A stretch of 64,000 nt of DNA, taken from JAGOEF01 sp964511665 (GTDB lineage Bacteria; Bacteroidota; Bacteroidia; Bacteroidales; ML635J-15). Both the position numbers and the translations under genes were made by a program. The notes below the pieces were generated by a model. The model saw only the letters and a list, made by a program, of their open reading frames with translations. It had not been told where the DNA came from and ran no database searches. Below are positions 6,343 through 15,586 of this stretch, one piece after another (the first letter of the stretch is position 1; each line of letters begins with the position of its first letter). The DNA is taken from contig CAZEHA010000010.1 in assembly GCA_964511665.1 (NCBI GenBank), forward strand, positions 1 to 64,000, in the 5' to 3' direction.

Positions 6343-8868
6343 TTACCATACTCCCTGAATTCTTGCTCCGCATTTGGGGCAGTTTCCTGCAAACTTTTCA
6401 GTTATCAGTGTGTTATATGCCTTTCTCGATAGTATCTTGGCATTGCATTCCGGACAACGCGTTAGCACCTCTTCGTTGTGAACATTTCCGGCATACACAA
6501 ACCGAATGCCCTCTTTCTCTGCTGTTTCAACTGCCTTTTTCACAATAGCCACTTCGGTAGACGGAACATCTTTCATTTGATATGCAGGAAAAAATCTGCT
6601 GAAATGTAATGGTGTATTTTCAAAATCATTTTTTATCAACCAGCTACACATATCTGTGATTTCTAGTAAATTATCGGTCCATCCGGGTATGATTAACCAT
6701 GTAATTTCGAGCCATACATTAGCAGTTTTTAAGGCAAGCAGTGTGCGAAGCACCGGCTCAAGTGATGCTGTAGTCAATTGACGGTAGGTAGAATCGTTGA
6801 AACACTTCAGGTCAATATTGGCGGCATCAATATAGGGTATCAGTTGATGTAATGCTTCTTGTGTAATGTAACCATTTGATACAATTATGTTTTTCAAACC
6901 CTTTTCTTTGGCCAACATGGCTGTTTCTAGCATAAATTCGTAAAACACGGTTGGCTCGTTGTAGGTATAACTAATTGACTTACATCCGGTTTCAATTGCT
7001 TTCTGCACAATTTGTTCGGGGCTGGCCGATACATATTCCACAGTTTCGGGCGATACCTGAGATATATGATGATTCTGACAATTTTTGCAATGCAAATTAC
7101 ATCCTGCTGTGCCTACTGACAAAGTTTGAGAACCAGGCATAAAATGATACAATGGCTTTTTTTCAACCGGGTCGATATGGATTGCAGCAATTTTCCCATA
7201 GCTCAAGCTTTTCATCTCGCCACCCTTGTTTATGCGGGCTTGGCACAAACCTGTTTGTCCTTCGGCCAACACACAGAAATGCGGACAAAGAGTGCATTTC
7301 ACTTTTTTGTCGGGCATTTTTTCGTAAAACAAGGTTTTGTTTTCGGAATAACTGCTTTGGTTCAGCATCGATTCGTCGAATACTATAGCTTCATAAACAT
7401 ATACATCGGCCTTTTTCCATCCCTCCCATCCCAATCCTGCTTTATCGCGTGAACAATGACCTAAAAATTCTTCGAGCGACCATCCTGTTTGCTCGGCCAC
7501 CTGAGGTAAAAATGTCCCTGCACGATTCCCGCTTTTTATGTAAATGCCATGTTTTCCCAACACGATTTCAGATGTATCGCTGATTTTTTCCATGGGAGTC
7601 AGCACCGAAATTTCAATCTCAATATCATTCAGTTCCGAGGCTTTCACCGGACTAAAACGATAGTCGTTCAATGCTGAAGCTATGGCCATTTCTGAAACCA
7701 GTTTATAGAGAGGCATATCGGCACTGAATCTACCTATACACCCACGCAGCTCACCATGCTTATGCAGACTAACAAAAACGCCACATTGAGCCATAAGCGA
7801 CTCCGAAATTCCATCGGAAGGTAATTGAAAGCCTGTAGCACCTCCAATTTTGCTATCCAATGTTTTCCGCGCAATAATCAACAACTCCTGTTTATCGTTG
7901 CTGCTGAGTGAGAAGTCAGCTTTAACCTGTTCTACCGCAATAGCACAATATCCTACAACCCTTAGTGTATCACCATAAGGACTATCGCCTGAATTGGTAT
8001 AGCTTATTGCATGAAACTGTGTGTCCTTATTCTCTGCAATAAACAGCAAACTCAACACCGACGACCAACCGCAAATACCGGTTGCCAGATTTCTGATTTT
8101 CGTTTTGTTATGATGAGCAATGGCATCGAGAAAGTCTTCAGAATTCCCTTTGCAAATAGCTTCAATAGTGGCAGCATCGTTTTTTTTTGCGTCGGAATAC
8201 GAAGGATAGTGAGACAAATCGGTGGAGAAAACAAAAGCATAATCGTTGGTGTAGTATGGCTCAAGTGCATTGGCAATCTGTCGTATTTCGTCGATATCCT
8301 GCGTACCTATAATAATGGGCACCAATGTGAAATTATTGTTGAGATGGTATTGAAGAAGCGGCAGCTGAACCTCGAGGCTATGCTCGGTAGCATGAGCCTG
8401 AGCAATAAAACTGAACACCTCATGGTTCTCGACTAATGAGTTGGCAATGGACATATTAACCTCTATTTCGCCCAAAGGTGTTTCATAATTACCGACCGTA
8501 TACACCGATGCTCCTGCAAAATGCATCGTATGGCTCGAAGCTATTACAAACACTGCTTTGTAGTTTTTGGTTCTATCAATTTGATTGATGGCGTCGGCAG
8601 CTGTTTGTCCACTGAACACATATCCTGCATGCGGAGATATTACAGCCATAACCTCATCTGCAACAGGCGAAGCAGCATTCTCGAAATATACTTTCACCTC
8701 ACTGCGCAATTGGCTTGAGTCGGCCGGATAAAATCGACCGGCAACCACCGGTTTTTGATTGGTTTTCATAACAACATTGTTTTTTTGAGAAAAAGAACAT
8801 TGCACCATGCTTACAGCAAACAACGTGATTAAGGTTATTCTACATCGTATTCGATAATTACAGAGCAT
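6343..8868 (-). CDS. AmmeMemoRadiSam triple fusion: MEMO + AMMECR1 + radical SAM
   Basis: One 841-codon frame carries three domains usually found as separate genes. Residues about 38-315 are a MEMO-type (class III extradiol dioxygenase-like) domain keeping the likely metal ligands H80 (SPHAGY), H113 (SSH) and C266 (GICGWSS). Residues about 325-505 are AMMECR1 with its LRGCIG signature (374-379). Residues about 518-841 are a pyruvate-formate-lyase-activase-like radical SAM domain, with C590/C594/C597 (CxxxCxxC), an upstream Cys set (C525, C528, C532, C542) and a C-terminal CPEC...CPKC zinc-ribbon-like pair (805-833). The reaction is unknown. The first 28 residues look like a signal peptide ending in SFSQ. 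An ATG at codon 34 (8769) would give a cytoplasmic 808-residue protein, so the start is uncertain. Confidence 0.9.
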   Translation of the reverse strand: MLCNYRIRCRITLITLFAVSMVQCSFSQKNNVVMKTNQKPVVAGRFYPADSSQLRSEVKVYFENAASPVADEVMAVISPHAGYVFSGQTAADAINQIDRTKNYKAVFVIASSHTMHFAGASVYTVGNYETPLGEIEVNMSIANSLVENHEVFSFIAQAHATEHSLEVQLPLLQYHLNNNFTLVPIIIGTQDIDEIRQIANALEPYYTNDYAFVFSTDLSHYPSYSDAKKNDAATIEAICKGNSEDFLDAIAHHNKTKIRNLATGICGWSSVLSLLFIAENKDTQFHAISYTNSGDSPYGDTLRVVGYCAIAVEQVKADFSLSSNDKQELLIIARKTLDSKIGGATGFQLPSDGISESLMAQCGVFVSLHKHGELRGCIGRFSADMPLYKLVSEMAIASALNDYRFSPVKASELNDIEIEISVLTPMEKISDTSEIVLGKHGIYIKSGNRAGTFLPQVAEQTGWSLEEFLGHCSRDKAGLGWEGWKKADVYVYEAIVFDESMLNQSSYSENKTLFYEKMPDKKVKCTLCPHFCVLAEGQTGLCQARINKGGEMKSLSYGKIAAIHIDPVEKKPLYHFMPGSQTLSVGTAGCNLHCKNCQNHHISQVSPETVEYVSASPEQIVQKAIETGCKSISYTYNEPTVFYEFMLETAMLAKEKGLKNIIVSNGYITQEALHQLIPYIDAANIDLKCFNDSTYRQLTTASLEPVLRTLLALKTANVWLEITWLIIPGWTDNLLEITDMCSWLIKNDFENTPLHFSRFFPAYQMKDVPSTEVAIVKKAVETAEKEGIRFVYAGNVHNEEVLTRCPECNAKILSRKAYNTLITEKFAGNCPKCGARIQGVW

Positions 8869-8990
8869 ATAGTGTCTTATTGCATAAATTTTAGGAATAT
8901 TAAAAATACAATATTTTGGCTTATGTCAAAAAATATTATTAGCAAAAAGCTAATAATTTGTTAAACTCAAATTTTGTGGAATGGTTTTCG

Positions 8991-8998
8991 TAAATTTG
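8991..8998 (+). promoter_or_regulatory. Probable -7 element of the processing protease gene
   Basis: TAAATTTG matches TAnnTTTG, 16 bases before the ATG at 9014, so the 5' leader would be very short. Confidence 0.5.
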
Positions 8999-9013
8999 TG
9001 CAAAACTTATGTT

Positions 9014-10609
9014 ATGAGGAAACTAATTGCTTCTCTGGTATTTCTATTTGTTTGCGCCACTTTTATCAATGCACAGGTTTTCAACGAGCAACTGCATAAA
9101 TTTGGCAGAGTGGTAACCTTAATTAACACACTGTATGTTGACAGTGTTAGCGAAGAAAAAATAGTGGAAACAGCTATTATCGAAATGCTGAAAGAACTTG
9201 ATCCGCACTCGGTATATATCAACAAAGATGAGGTTGCCCGTATGAACGAACCCCTCGAGGGAAGCTTCGAAGGTATTGGCATTCAATTTCGCATTACCGA
9301 CGATACCTTGATTGTTTCGGGTGTTATTTCGGGAGGCCCTTCCGAAAAAGTAGGCATTCATGCCGGCGACCGAATTGTTTCTGTTGACAACCAAAATATT
9401 GCCGGTGCCGGATTAAAAAACGAAGATGTTGTTAAGATGTTGAGAGGCGACAAAGGCAGCCTTGTTACGGTTGAAGTTCGTCGTCCCGGTATGGCACAGC
9501 TGCTCGACTTCACCATTACCCGCGATAAAATACCCATCTTTAGTGTTGATGCCGGATACATTTCGAAAGAAGGCATCGGATACATAAAACTGAATAAATA
9601 TTCGAAAACTACCATGGAAGAATTGAACGAGGTATTTAATGATTTTCAAAAAGCCAAAGTAAATAAAATCATCCTCGACCTTACCGATAATACGGGTGGT
9701 TATCTCGATCAATCGATTCAATTGGTTGATGAATTTATGAGCGATAAACAGATGATAGTTTACACCGAAGGAATAAACAGTCCGCGTCAGGAATACCGCG
9801 CTACATCAAAAGGTCGTTTCGACAAATGTAAACTGGTAATTGTGGTTGACGAAGGATCGGCCTCGGCCAGCGAAATTACTGCCGGAGCCGTTCAGGATTG
9901 GGACAGGGGTGTAATTATTGGCCGACGTACCTTTGGGAAAGGTTTGGTGCAACGACCATTTATGCTACCCGACGGATCAATGATTAGACTAACCGTAGCC
10001 CGCTACTACACACCATCGGGGCGTACCATTCAAAAGCCCTATAGCGACGATTTCGAAGAGTATTCTATGGATATTGTTAACCGCTACAGGCATGGCGAAT
10101 TTGCGAACCAAGACAGCATCAGTTTCCCCGATTCTTTAAAACACGAAACTCTGATAAACCAGCGTACTGTTTATGGAGGCGGTGGAATCATGCCTGATAT
10201 TTTTATTCCGATTGACACCGTTCTATATGGTGAATTTCATTATGCCATGCTACGTAAAGGGCTCATATTTCGGTTTGTGAACAAATATATCGACGACAAC
10301 CGCGAAAAGCTATTAAAAAACTATCGCGACATTGCAACATTCGAAAGCGATTTTAGCATTAACGACGAAGTGCTCTCTCAATTGTATGAGTTTGGCCGTA
10401 ACAACAATATCGATGTTGACACGTTTGCATTGCCTTCCGACGCTCAACAGCAACGCCTCAAGGTGCACATAAAAGCTCTGATGGCAGGAGAACTTTGGAA
10501 AACCAATGAATTCTATCGCATATTCAACGAGATCAACCCTAACTATATCGAGGCCAAAGCAGTGTTGCTCGACAATAAAAAATATGAAAGCCTGCTTAAG
10601 AAAAAATAA
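9014..10609 (+). CDS. C-terminal processing protease, S41 family
   Basis: A 531-residue periplasmic serine protease. The start at 9014 gives signal peptide MRKLIASLVFLFVCATFINA; the longer frame only adds 11 residues across the promoter. A PDZ domain spans about 85-160 (GIGIQF, GDRIVSVDNQNIAG). The S41 catalytic domain has the nucleophile Ser in GSASASE (281-287) and the general base K309 in TFGKGLVQ. The C-terminal 200 residues are the extension common in Bacteroidota homologues. Such Ctp enzymes trim envelope protein C-termini; the target here is unknown. Confidence 0.9.
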   Translation: MRKLIASLVFLFVCATFINAQVFNEQLHKFGRVVTLINTLYVDSVSEEKIVETAIIEMLKELDPHSVYINKDEVARMNEPLEGSFEGIGIQFRITDDTLIVSGVISGGPSEKVGIHAGDRIVSVDNQNIAGAGLKNEDVVKMLRGDKGSLVTVEVRRPGMAQLLDFTITRDKIPIFSVDAGYISKEGIGYIKLNKYSKTTMEELNEVFNDFQKAKVNKIILDLTDNTGGYLDQSIQLVDEFMSDKQMIVYTEGINSPRQEYRATSKGRFDKCKLVIVVDEGSASASEITAGAVQDWDRGVIIGRRTFGKGLVQRPFMLPDGSMIRLTVARYYTPSGRTIQKPYSDDFEEYSMDIVNRYRHGEFANQDSISFPDSLKHETLINQRTVYGGGGIMPDIFIPIDTVLYGEFHYAMLRKGLIFRFVNKYIDDNREKLLKNYRDIATFESDFSINDEVLSQLYEFGRNNNIDVDTFALPSDAQQQRLKVHIKALMAGELWKTNEFYRIFNEINPNYIEAKAVLLDNKKYESLLKKK

Positions 10610-10615
10610 CCTGTA

Positions 10616-11209
10616 ATGGATGTATTGCTTCACTGGCTGCATGCACATTTTATTGAATTGGCGGGTGCCGTTTTGGGCTTGATATCTATTTACCTGCAAA
10701 TACTTCGCAAGGCTGCATATTGGCCGGTTGCCATAGCAATGGTGATAATGTATATCTATGTGTTTTACACATCGCGATTCTATGCCGACATGAGTTTTCA
10801 AGTGTATTACCTGATAATAAGTGTGTATGGATGGTGGTATTGGATTACGCACAAAAACACTTCAGATAATAAACACAAAGGCAGCGATATACAACGACTT
10901 ACACCCAAAGGCATGACCCTTGCATTGTTAGTGTGCATCATACTTTTTATCTCGATTGGTCTGATACTATATAATTTCACCGACAGCGACGTTGTAATGG
11001 GCGATGCCTTTACTACTGCCGTAAGCTTTGTTGCCACCTGGTTACTGGCTCGAAAATATCTCGAAAACTGGCTTTTCTGGATAGCTGCCGATGTTGTTTC
11101 TACAGCCTTGTATGCTTACAAAGGATTGTACCCTACAGTAATATTGTTTTCGGTGCTTAGCGTACTTGCTGTGATAGGTTACATGAAATGGAAAAAAGAG
11201 TTGGCATGA
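10616..11209 (+). CDS. pnuC: PnuC-family nicotinamide riboside/mononucleotide transporter
   Basis: A 197-residue integral membrane protein with about seven helices and the PnuC signature region SVYGWWYW. PnuC proteins move nicotinamide riboside by facilitated diffusion, trapped by phosphorylation in the cytosol. Related PnuT proteins carry thiamine; the fused-in-sequence kinase of NadR type downstream (ATGA overlap at 11206-11209) supports the nicotinamide riboside role here. It follows the protease gene by 6 bases and is probably co-transcribed with it. Confidence 0.85.
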   Translation: MDVLLHWLHAHFIELAGAVLGLISIYLQILRKAAYWPVAIAMVIMYIYVFYTSRFYADMSFQVYYLIISVYGWWYWITHKNTSDNKHKGSDIQRLTPKGMTLALLVCIILFISIGLILYNFTDSDVVMGDAFTTAVSFVATWLLARKYLENWLFWIAADVVSTALYAYKGLYPTVILFSVLSVLAVIGYMKWKKELA

Positions 11210-11712
11210 AACGTATAGTTCTCACAGGGCCCGAATCAACAGGCAAATCGCAGCTTACAGGCGATTTGGCTAAACACTTTGGCGGCATTGGTCTTGCCGA
11301 AACAGCTCGTTCATATTTAGAGTTGCTTGGACCCGGATACTCAAAACAAGACATACTTACAATTGCAAAAATGCAGGTTGACGAAGAAAAAGCAGCTGCA
11401 TCAAAAGACATTGAATATTTATTCATCGACACCGACCTTATTGTTACAAAAATCTGGCTACAACATTGCTACGGAGATGTTCCCGACTGGATTCACAATA
11501 GCATTTCGCAAACGCCTCGCCATCTGCATCTGCTTTGCTATCCCGATTTACCATGGGTGCCCGATAGATTACGAGAAAACCCTGATATCAGAATGGAACT
11601 GTTTGATTTGTATCGCAGCGAAATTGAGTTCTATAAATTGCCTTATACCATTATAACAGGATTTGATAAGCTCAGGCTGCAACAGGCTATCGATGCTGTG
11701 AATGCTATTTAG
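11206..11712 (+). CDS. NadR-type ATPase/ribosylnicotinamide kinase
   Basis: A 168-residue P-loop kinase. Start ATG at 11206 overlaps the pnuC stop, and the Walker A motif GPESTGKS (8-15) sits close to the N-terminus as in NadR kinase domains. ETARSYLE and FIDTDLIVTKIW match the nucleoside-binding and DTD segments of that family. It lacks the helix-turn-helix and NMN adenylyltransferase domains of full-length enterobacterial NadR, so it is a kinase only. With PnuC it would form a nicotinamide riboside uptake and trapping pair. Its stop overlaps the convergent sugar kinase gene by four bases. Confidence 0.82.
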   Translation: MKRIVLTGPESTGKSQLTGDLAKHFGGIGLAETARSYLELLGPGYSKQDILTIAKMQVDEEKAAASKDIEYLFIDTDLIVTKIWLQHCYGDVPDWIHNSISQTPRHLHLLCYPDLPWVPDRLRENPDIRMELFDLYRSEIEFYKLPYTIITGFDKLRLQQAIDAVNAI

Positions 11713-12572
11713 AAACTGCTCATTGCATCATTTTTTAAATGATACTCAACAATTGATTGCAGTGGATCTTGTATGAACTTTCCTACAGCTATGTTTTTAA
11801 CACCGGCTACTTCTCTGATTTCGTCTTGAAATATCCATGCTACTGACCCCGAAAAACCTACAGGTAATTCTTTGTATTCGGGAATCATCTTTAGGATGTT
11901 TTCGAAAAATGCATCAAACGAATCGAGTAATATGGATTTAATTACCGGATGAGTGCGATTCTCGTGCATAAAAGGCACAAAAGATGCCAGGTAAACGCCG
12001 GGTGTTTCGCTGCGGTATATCGAATTCATCACCTCGGTATAATCCATACCTAGTTCTTTGCGTATAGTCCTCATAAACTCGTGATCGAATCCGCTCCTAT
12101 AGTAAGCATCTAAAAAACGTTTTCCGAGATAGGCACCGCTGCCCTCATCTCCCAACAAATAGCCCAACGACAACACCTTTCGATAAATGTTTTCGCCATT
12201 GTAGGCGCATGCATTGGCTCCTGTACCCAGTATTGCAGCCATACCCCTTTGGTTCTGGCAAAGTGCCCGTGCTGCTCCCAAAATATCGGTAAATACATCA
12301 ACAATGGCTACCGAAAAACTATTTTCGAGAGCATCAACCATCATTCTCCTTCGGTCGGGGTTGCCACATCCTGCCCCATAGAATAAAACATGCTGAATCT
12401 CAAGCGGATCGACATGGTCGGGCATCACCTCAAAAACAGCCTCATGCACATCGGTTTCGCTAATGTAATATGGATTCAAACCACGTGTACGGGTATGTAC
12501 CAATACATCTCCATCGGACTTTACCAACATCCATTCTGTTTTTGTGGAGCCACTGTCAGCAAATAAATACAT
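11709..12572 (-). CDS. BadF/BcrA-type N-acetylhexosamine kinase
   Basis: A 287-residue ASKHA-fold kinase; the start at 12572 gives MYLFADSGSTKTEW, with the phosphate-1 motif DSGSTKT near the N-terminus. An ATG at 12590 is also possible. Other ASKHA landmarks are GTGANACAY and the LGDEGSGAYLG segment, typical of BadF-type GlcNAc/MurNAc kinases. Such enzymes phosphorylate amino sugars released in cell-wall turnover. The divergently placed MurU-like nucleotidyltransferase supports a recycling role, but the exact sugar is an inference. Confidence 0.82.
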   Translation of the reverse strand: MYLFADSGSTKTEWMLVKSDGDVLVHTRTRGLNPYYISETDVHEAVFEVMPDHVDPLEIQHVLFYGAGCGNPDRRRMMVDALENSFSVAIVDVFTDILGAARALCQNQRGMAAILGTGANACAYNGENIYRKVLSLGYLLGDEGSGAYLGKRFLDAYYRSGFDHEFMRTIRKELGMDYTEVMNSIYRSETPGVYLASFVPFMHENRTHPVIKSILLDSFDAFFENILKMIPEYKELPVGFSGSVAWIFQDEIREVAGVKNIAVGKFIQDPLQSIVEYHLKNDAMSSF

Positions 12573-12683
12573 AGAAGTAGTTTTACGCATTAAAATTAAT
12601 ATTATTTCGAGTGCCACCGTATTGCATAACGAAAAATCAGCATAATAAATTATTTATTCGGTGAATAATGATAAAAAAGACTG

Positions 12684-12691
12684 TATTTTTG
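12684..12691 (+). promoter_or_regulatory. Probable -7 element before the nucleotidyltransferase
   Basis: TATTTTTG matches TAnnTTTG and would give a leader of about 90 bases before the ATG at 12791. Confidence 0.45.
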
Positions 12692-12790
12692 GAAAAACAA
12701 GCGCAGTGAAATCGAGCATAATAGGGCATCTCCATTGGGGTGAAAATGCAAAAATGCTAGATTAAAAGCGACTATTAAAAATAACTACAG

Positions 12791-13513
12791 ATGAAAGCAA
12801 TGATTTTTGCGGCAGGACTGGGAACACGCTTACAACCCTACACCAATACCATGCCCAAAGCCATGGTTCCTGTGAAAGGGGTTCCGATGCTTGGCCGACT
12901 GATTCAGAAATTGAAGTCAGCCGGATTCAATCAAATTGTAATTAATGTTCATCATTTTGCCGATCAGATTACCGGATATTTGCGCGACAACAACAATTTC
13001 GGACTTCAAATGGCCATTTCCGACGAATCGCATGAATTACTCGACACCGGTGGAGGTCTGATACATGCAAAAGCTTTTCTCGATGGTGATGAACCATTTT
13101 TGTTACACAACGTTGATATTTACTCAGAAATCGATTTGAACGCCATGATGCATTTCCACCGCAATCACAATGCGCTTGTAAGCCTGGCCGTATGTCATCG
13201 CGAAAGCAGTAACTATTTGCTTTTCAATAACAACAACCAATTGAGTGGCTGGAAAAGCCTGAAAACAAAGCAAGAGATTATTGCCCGCAAGCATAAAAGC
13301 TACAACGAGATGGCTTTCAGCGGTATTCATGTAATTGATCCGAAAATATTCAGGTTAATCGACCGCACCGGTAAATTCGGCATTATACCCGAATACCTCA
13401 GACTTGCGGCTGAACATAAGCTGATGGCCTACATACACGATGGTGAAAAAATAAAAGACCTCGGGAAACCCGAGGCCATTATCGAAATTGAAAAAAGCAT
13501 TACAGAAGCGTAA
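12791..13513 (+). CDS. Sugar-1-phosphate nucleotidyltransferase (MurU-like)
   Basis: A 240-residue nucleotidyltransferase with the NTP-binding signature FAAGLGTRLQPYT, then PKAMVPV, and the VD metal-binding pair in LLHNVDIYSE. Length and sequence resemble MurU, which makes UDP-MurNAc from MurNAc-1-phosphate in peptidoglycan recycling; mannose-1-phosphate guanylyltransferase-like enzymes are the main alternative. The neighbouring amino-sugar kinase is consistent with recycling. Convergent with the DUF4476 gene 5 bases away. Confidence 0.78.
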   Translation: MKAMIFAAGLGTRLQPYTNTMPKAMVPVKGVPMLGRLIQKLKSAGFNQIVINVHHFADQITGYLRDNNNFGLQMAISDESHELLDTGGGLIHAKAFLDGDEPFLLHNVDIYSEIDLNAMMHFHRNHNALVSLAVCHRESSNYLLFNNNNQLSGWKSLKTKQEIIARKHKSYNEMAFSGIHVIDPKIFRLIDRTGKFGIIPEYLRLAAEHKLMAYIHDGEKIKDLGKPEAIIEIEKSITEA

Positions 13514-13518
13514 TACTT

Positions 13519-14559
13519 CTATTTGCTCTCGATATATTCATTCAAATCATCAATCGACGACTCAAAATCGAACACATCGTTTACCTTGTAATAGTTGTTT
13601 TTATCGTAAGCAAAGTCGTAGGCAAATTTTGCAAAATCCAATTTTGTCGATTCAAAATCGAACAGTTTCATAATTTTAGCAATCTGTGCCGAGCTCATTA
13701 CATTCGATTTAATAACCTGTTTAGCCAAAGTAAGCTTGCTGTCTTCGAAGCTTTTTGATTTAATACTACTGCAAATTTCGGCAAATTCGCTGTCGCTAAT
13801 TGGCTGTGGTGCCTGATGGCTTACTGTTTGCGGCGGCTGCTGTTGCCCGCCCGGTCGTCGATCGTAGTTATCAACCTGATTGTCGGTTACAATTACGGTT
13901 TCGTTGTAAGTGGTTGACGTTGTGGTAGTGGTTGTTACAGTGGTTGATACAGCAGCCGGATTACCCGTATCGTCAATATTTACGTCCATCGAAAACTGAA
14001 CTGATTCTCCGCTACCATCGTTCACAGTTACATTCATTCCTGTTTCTCCCACGCTCATATTAAACCCCACTGTTTCAGTATTACCAGAGGTTCCCGATGT
14101 CTGTGTGTTTACCTCGGTAGTAGTAACCTGTGTTACAACCTGTGTTTGTGCTGGTTTGGCAGTTTCAACGGGTGTTTCGTAAGTTATTTCTTTAACATTT
14201 TCGGTAGCCGGAGCCGGCTTCGATTGTGGAACAAAAGCAGTTTCGCTTACAAATCGCAACACATATGCTCCCTTTTTATTTTTTGCAATGGCAAAAGTGA
14301 GTTCCTTGTTCGGGTCGAGAAACGACACCGTTTGATTGAGTTCGGGGATTCCTTTATTGTTAAATGCAATTTTAACCCTGTAACTGTCAGAATTCAAATC
14401 GGCCGATTTCACATTCACTGCAGGACTTTCGTTTTGTTGTTCGCCATTGAGAAACATAATAAATTTCTCGCCATCGTCGCTAAACACAATCAGTCGGTTC
14501 TGAGCAAATAAAGTACTTATACACAGCAGTGTAATCAATAAAAGTGTAATTCTTCTCAT
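13519..14559 (-). CDS. Secreted DUF4476 protein
   Basis: A 346-residue exported protein: signal peptide ending ...STLFAQ, a small N-terminal domain (about 20-110), a long low-complexity linker rich in Thr, Val and Gln (about 115-255) with runs such as TTTTTTSTT, and a C-terminal DUF4476 domain (about 256-345) built of short helices with FDFES repeats. DUF4476 has no established function. The neighbouring minus-strand SIMPL-like gene is also secreted; the 64-base gap and same strand suggest a possible operon. Confidence 0.8.
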   Translation of the reverse strand: MRRITLLLITLLCISTLFAQNRLIVFSDDGEKFIMFLNGEQQNESPAVNVKSADLNSDSYRVKIAFNNKGIPELNQTVSFLDPNKELTFAIAKNKKGAYVLRFVSETAFVPQSKPAPATENVKEITYETPVETAKPAQTQVVTQVTTTEVNTQTSGTSGNTETVGFNMSVGETGMNVTVNDGSGESVQFSMDVNIDDTGNPAAVSTTVTTTTTTSTTYNETVIVTDNQVDNYDRRPGGQQQPPQTVSHQAPQPISDSEFAEICSSIKSKSFEDSKLTLAKQVIKSNVMSSAQIAKIMKLFDFESTKLDFAKFAYDFAYDKNNYYKVNDVFDFESSIDDLNEYIESK

Positions 14560-14623
14560 AGTTTTTATTATTTAGGTTTATAATTTTAAAATCGACTTTC
14601 TGATAACTAATATCGTGCCAATT

Positions 14624-15562
14624 CTAGTTTTTAGAAAAAACTGTTTTAAGCCTCACCGTGTAAGAAAATTGCAACACCGGTTCAAGCACTTCGGGGTTAA
14701 TCACCTTATCGAAGGTATTGTCGGGCAATTTGTTGTAATACAAATTGATTTTTGCATTTTCGTTAACCAAGCCTGCAGTTGCCGACAGTGCTTTCGAATT
14801 ATCGGGAGTATACGAAACAAAGCCTTCGTAACGCTGCAGCGGATAATAGCAATAATGTGTTTCTTCGTAGGTGCGATACATGATAGGATTTTTTATGCCC
14901 ATAGCAGAATAATCTGTCGTTTTATCGTTCAAAATATCGATGCAATGCTTTCGCATTGTGTCGAGTATTACATGCTTGTCGTTAACAATATAATCCACCT
15001 TAATAATGTCGTAAATTTCGGCGTTGGCGGCAGCCTTAATTATTTTATCGGCCTGCTGGCGTTGGGTGTATTTTATGTGCAGATTCTTTTTTAACTCAAA
15101 TCCTTTTGGAACTTTTACGTATTTTTTACTGAACAACGACTTTTCTTCTTCGTAACTAAAAATGGGAGCTTGCGAGATAAAATCGACATATAAATCATTG
15201 GTGCTGATTCCATCGGGAGCAATGGCTTCTAAAAAATCGGCAATACGCTGATCGAGAAGCTGGTGGCACACATCCAAACTCTCCCCTACCTGACTGGTTC
15301 CCAGTATTATGACATAAGAATCGGGTTCCACATTCATCAATACAGTTGCTTGTAGATAACACACGGTATCGTTTGCACGTGGCATAGCAGGTGCACTGGG
15401 CGCAAAGTAATCGTACGACTGGTTACGTTGGGTCTCATAATCGTAAGCAGCATAGTCCTTTTTCGACGATTTGCTTTGATTGAACATGTAATTGCCGGCT
15501 CCCTGCGAAAACGACAACGAAGCCCCGAAAACCATTACAAATAATAATGACAGTGTTTTCAT
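14624..15562 (-). CDS. Secreted SIMPL/DUF541-like protein
   Basis: A 312-residue protein with signal peptide MKTLSLLFVMVFGASLSFSQ. After a Tyr/Ser-rich stretch (about 25-60) the sequence from about 70 to 300 resembles the SIMPL (DUF541) fold: a strand followed by a long helix (DVCHQLLDQRIADFLEAI) and a strand with DLYVDFIS, then a second similar unit. SIMPL proteins are periplasmic or outer-membrane linked and poorly understood. The match is by pattern only. Confidence 0.6.
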   Translation of the reverse strand: MKTLSLLFVMVFGASLSFSQGAGNYMFNQSKSSKKDYAAYDYETQRNQSYDYFAPSAPAMPRANDTVCYLQATVLMNVEPDSYVIILGTSQVGESLDVCHQLLDQRIADFLEAIAPDGISTNDLYVDFISQAPIFSYEEEKSLFSKKYVKVPKGFELKKNLHIKYTQRQQADKIIKAAANAEIYDIIKVDYIVNDKHVILDTMRKHCIDILNDKTTDYSAMGIKNPIMYRTYEETHYCYYPLQRYEGFVSYTPDNSKALSATAGLVNENAKINLYYNKLPDNTFDKVINPEVLEPVLQFSYTVRLKTVFSKN

Positions 15563-15586
15563 AGTTAATAATAATTAGTTAGCACA

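Noticed and set aside
5778..6392. 204-codon open frame on the minus strand
   Set aside because: It lies opposite the outer-membrane barrel gene, has no family resemblance and runs into the radical SAM gene; a shadow frame.
10313..10852. 179-codon minus-strand frame across the protease/pnuC junction
   Set aside because: Both plus-strand genes are well supported and the antisense product has no recognisable domain.
10616..11209. PnuT (thiamine transporter) instead of PnuC
   Set aside because: No TPP riboswitch or thiamine kinase is beside it, and it overlaps a NadR-type kinase gene; PnuC fits better.
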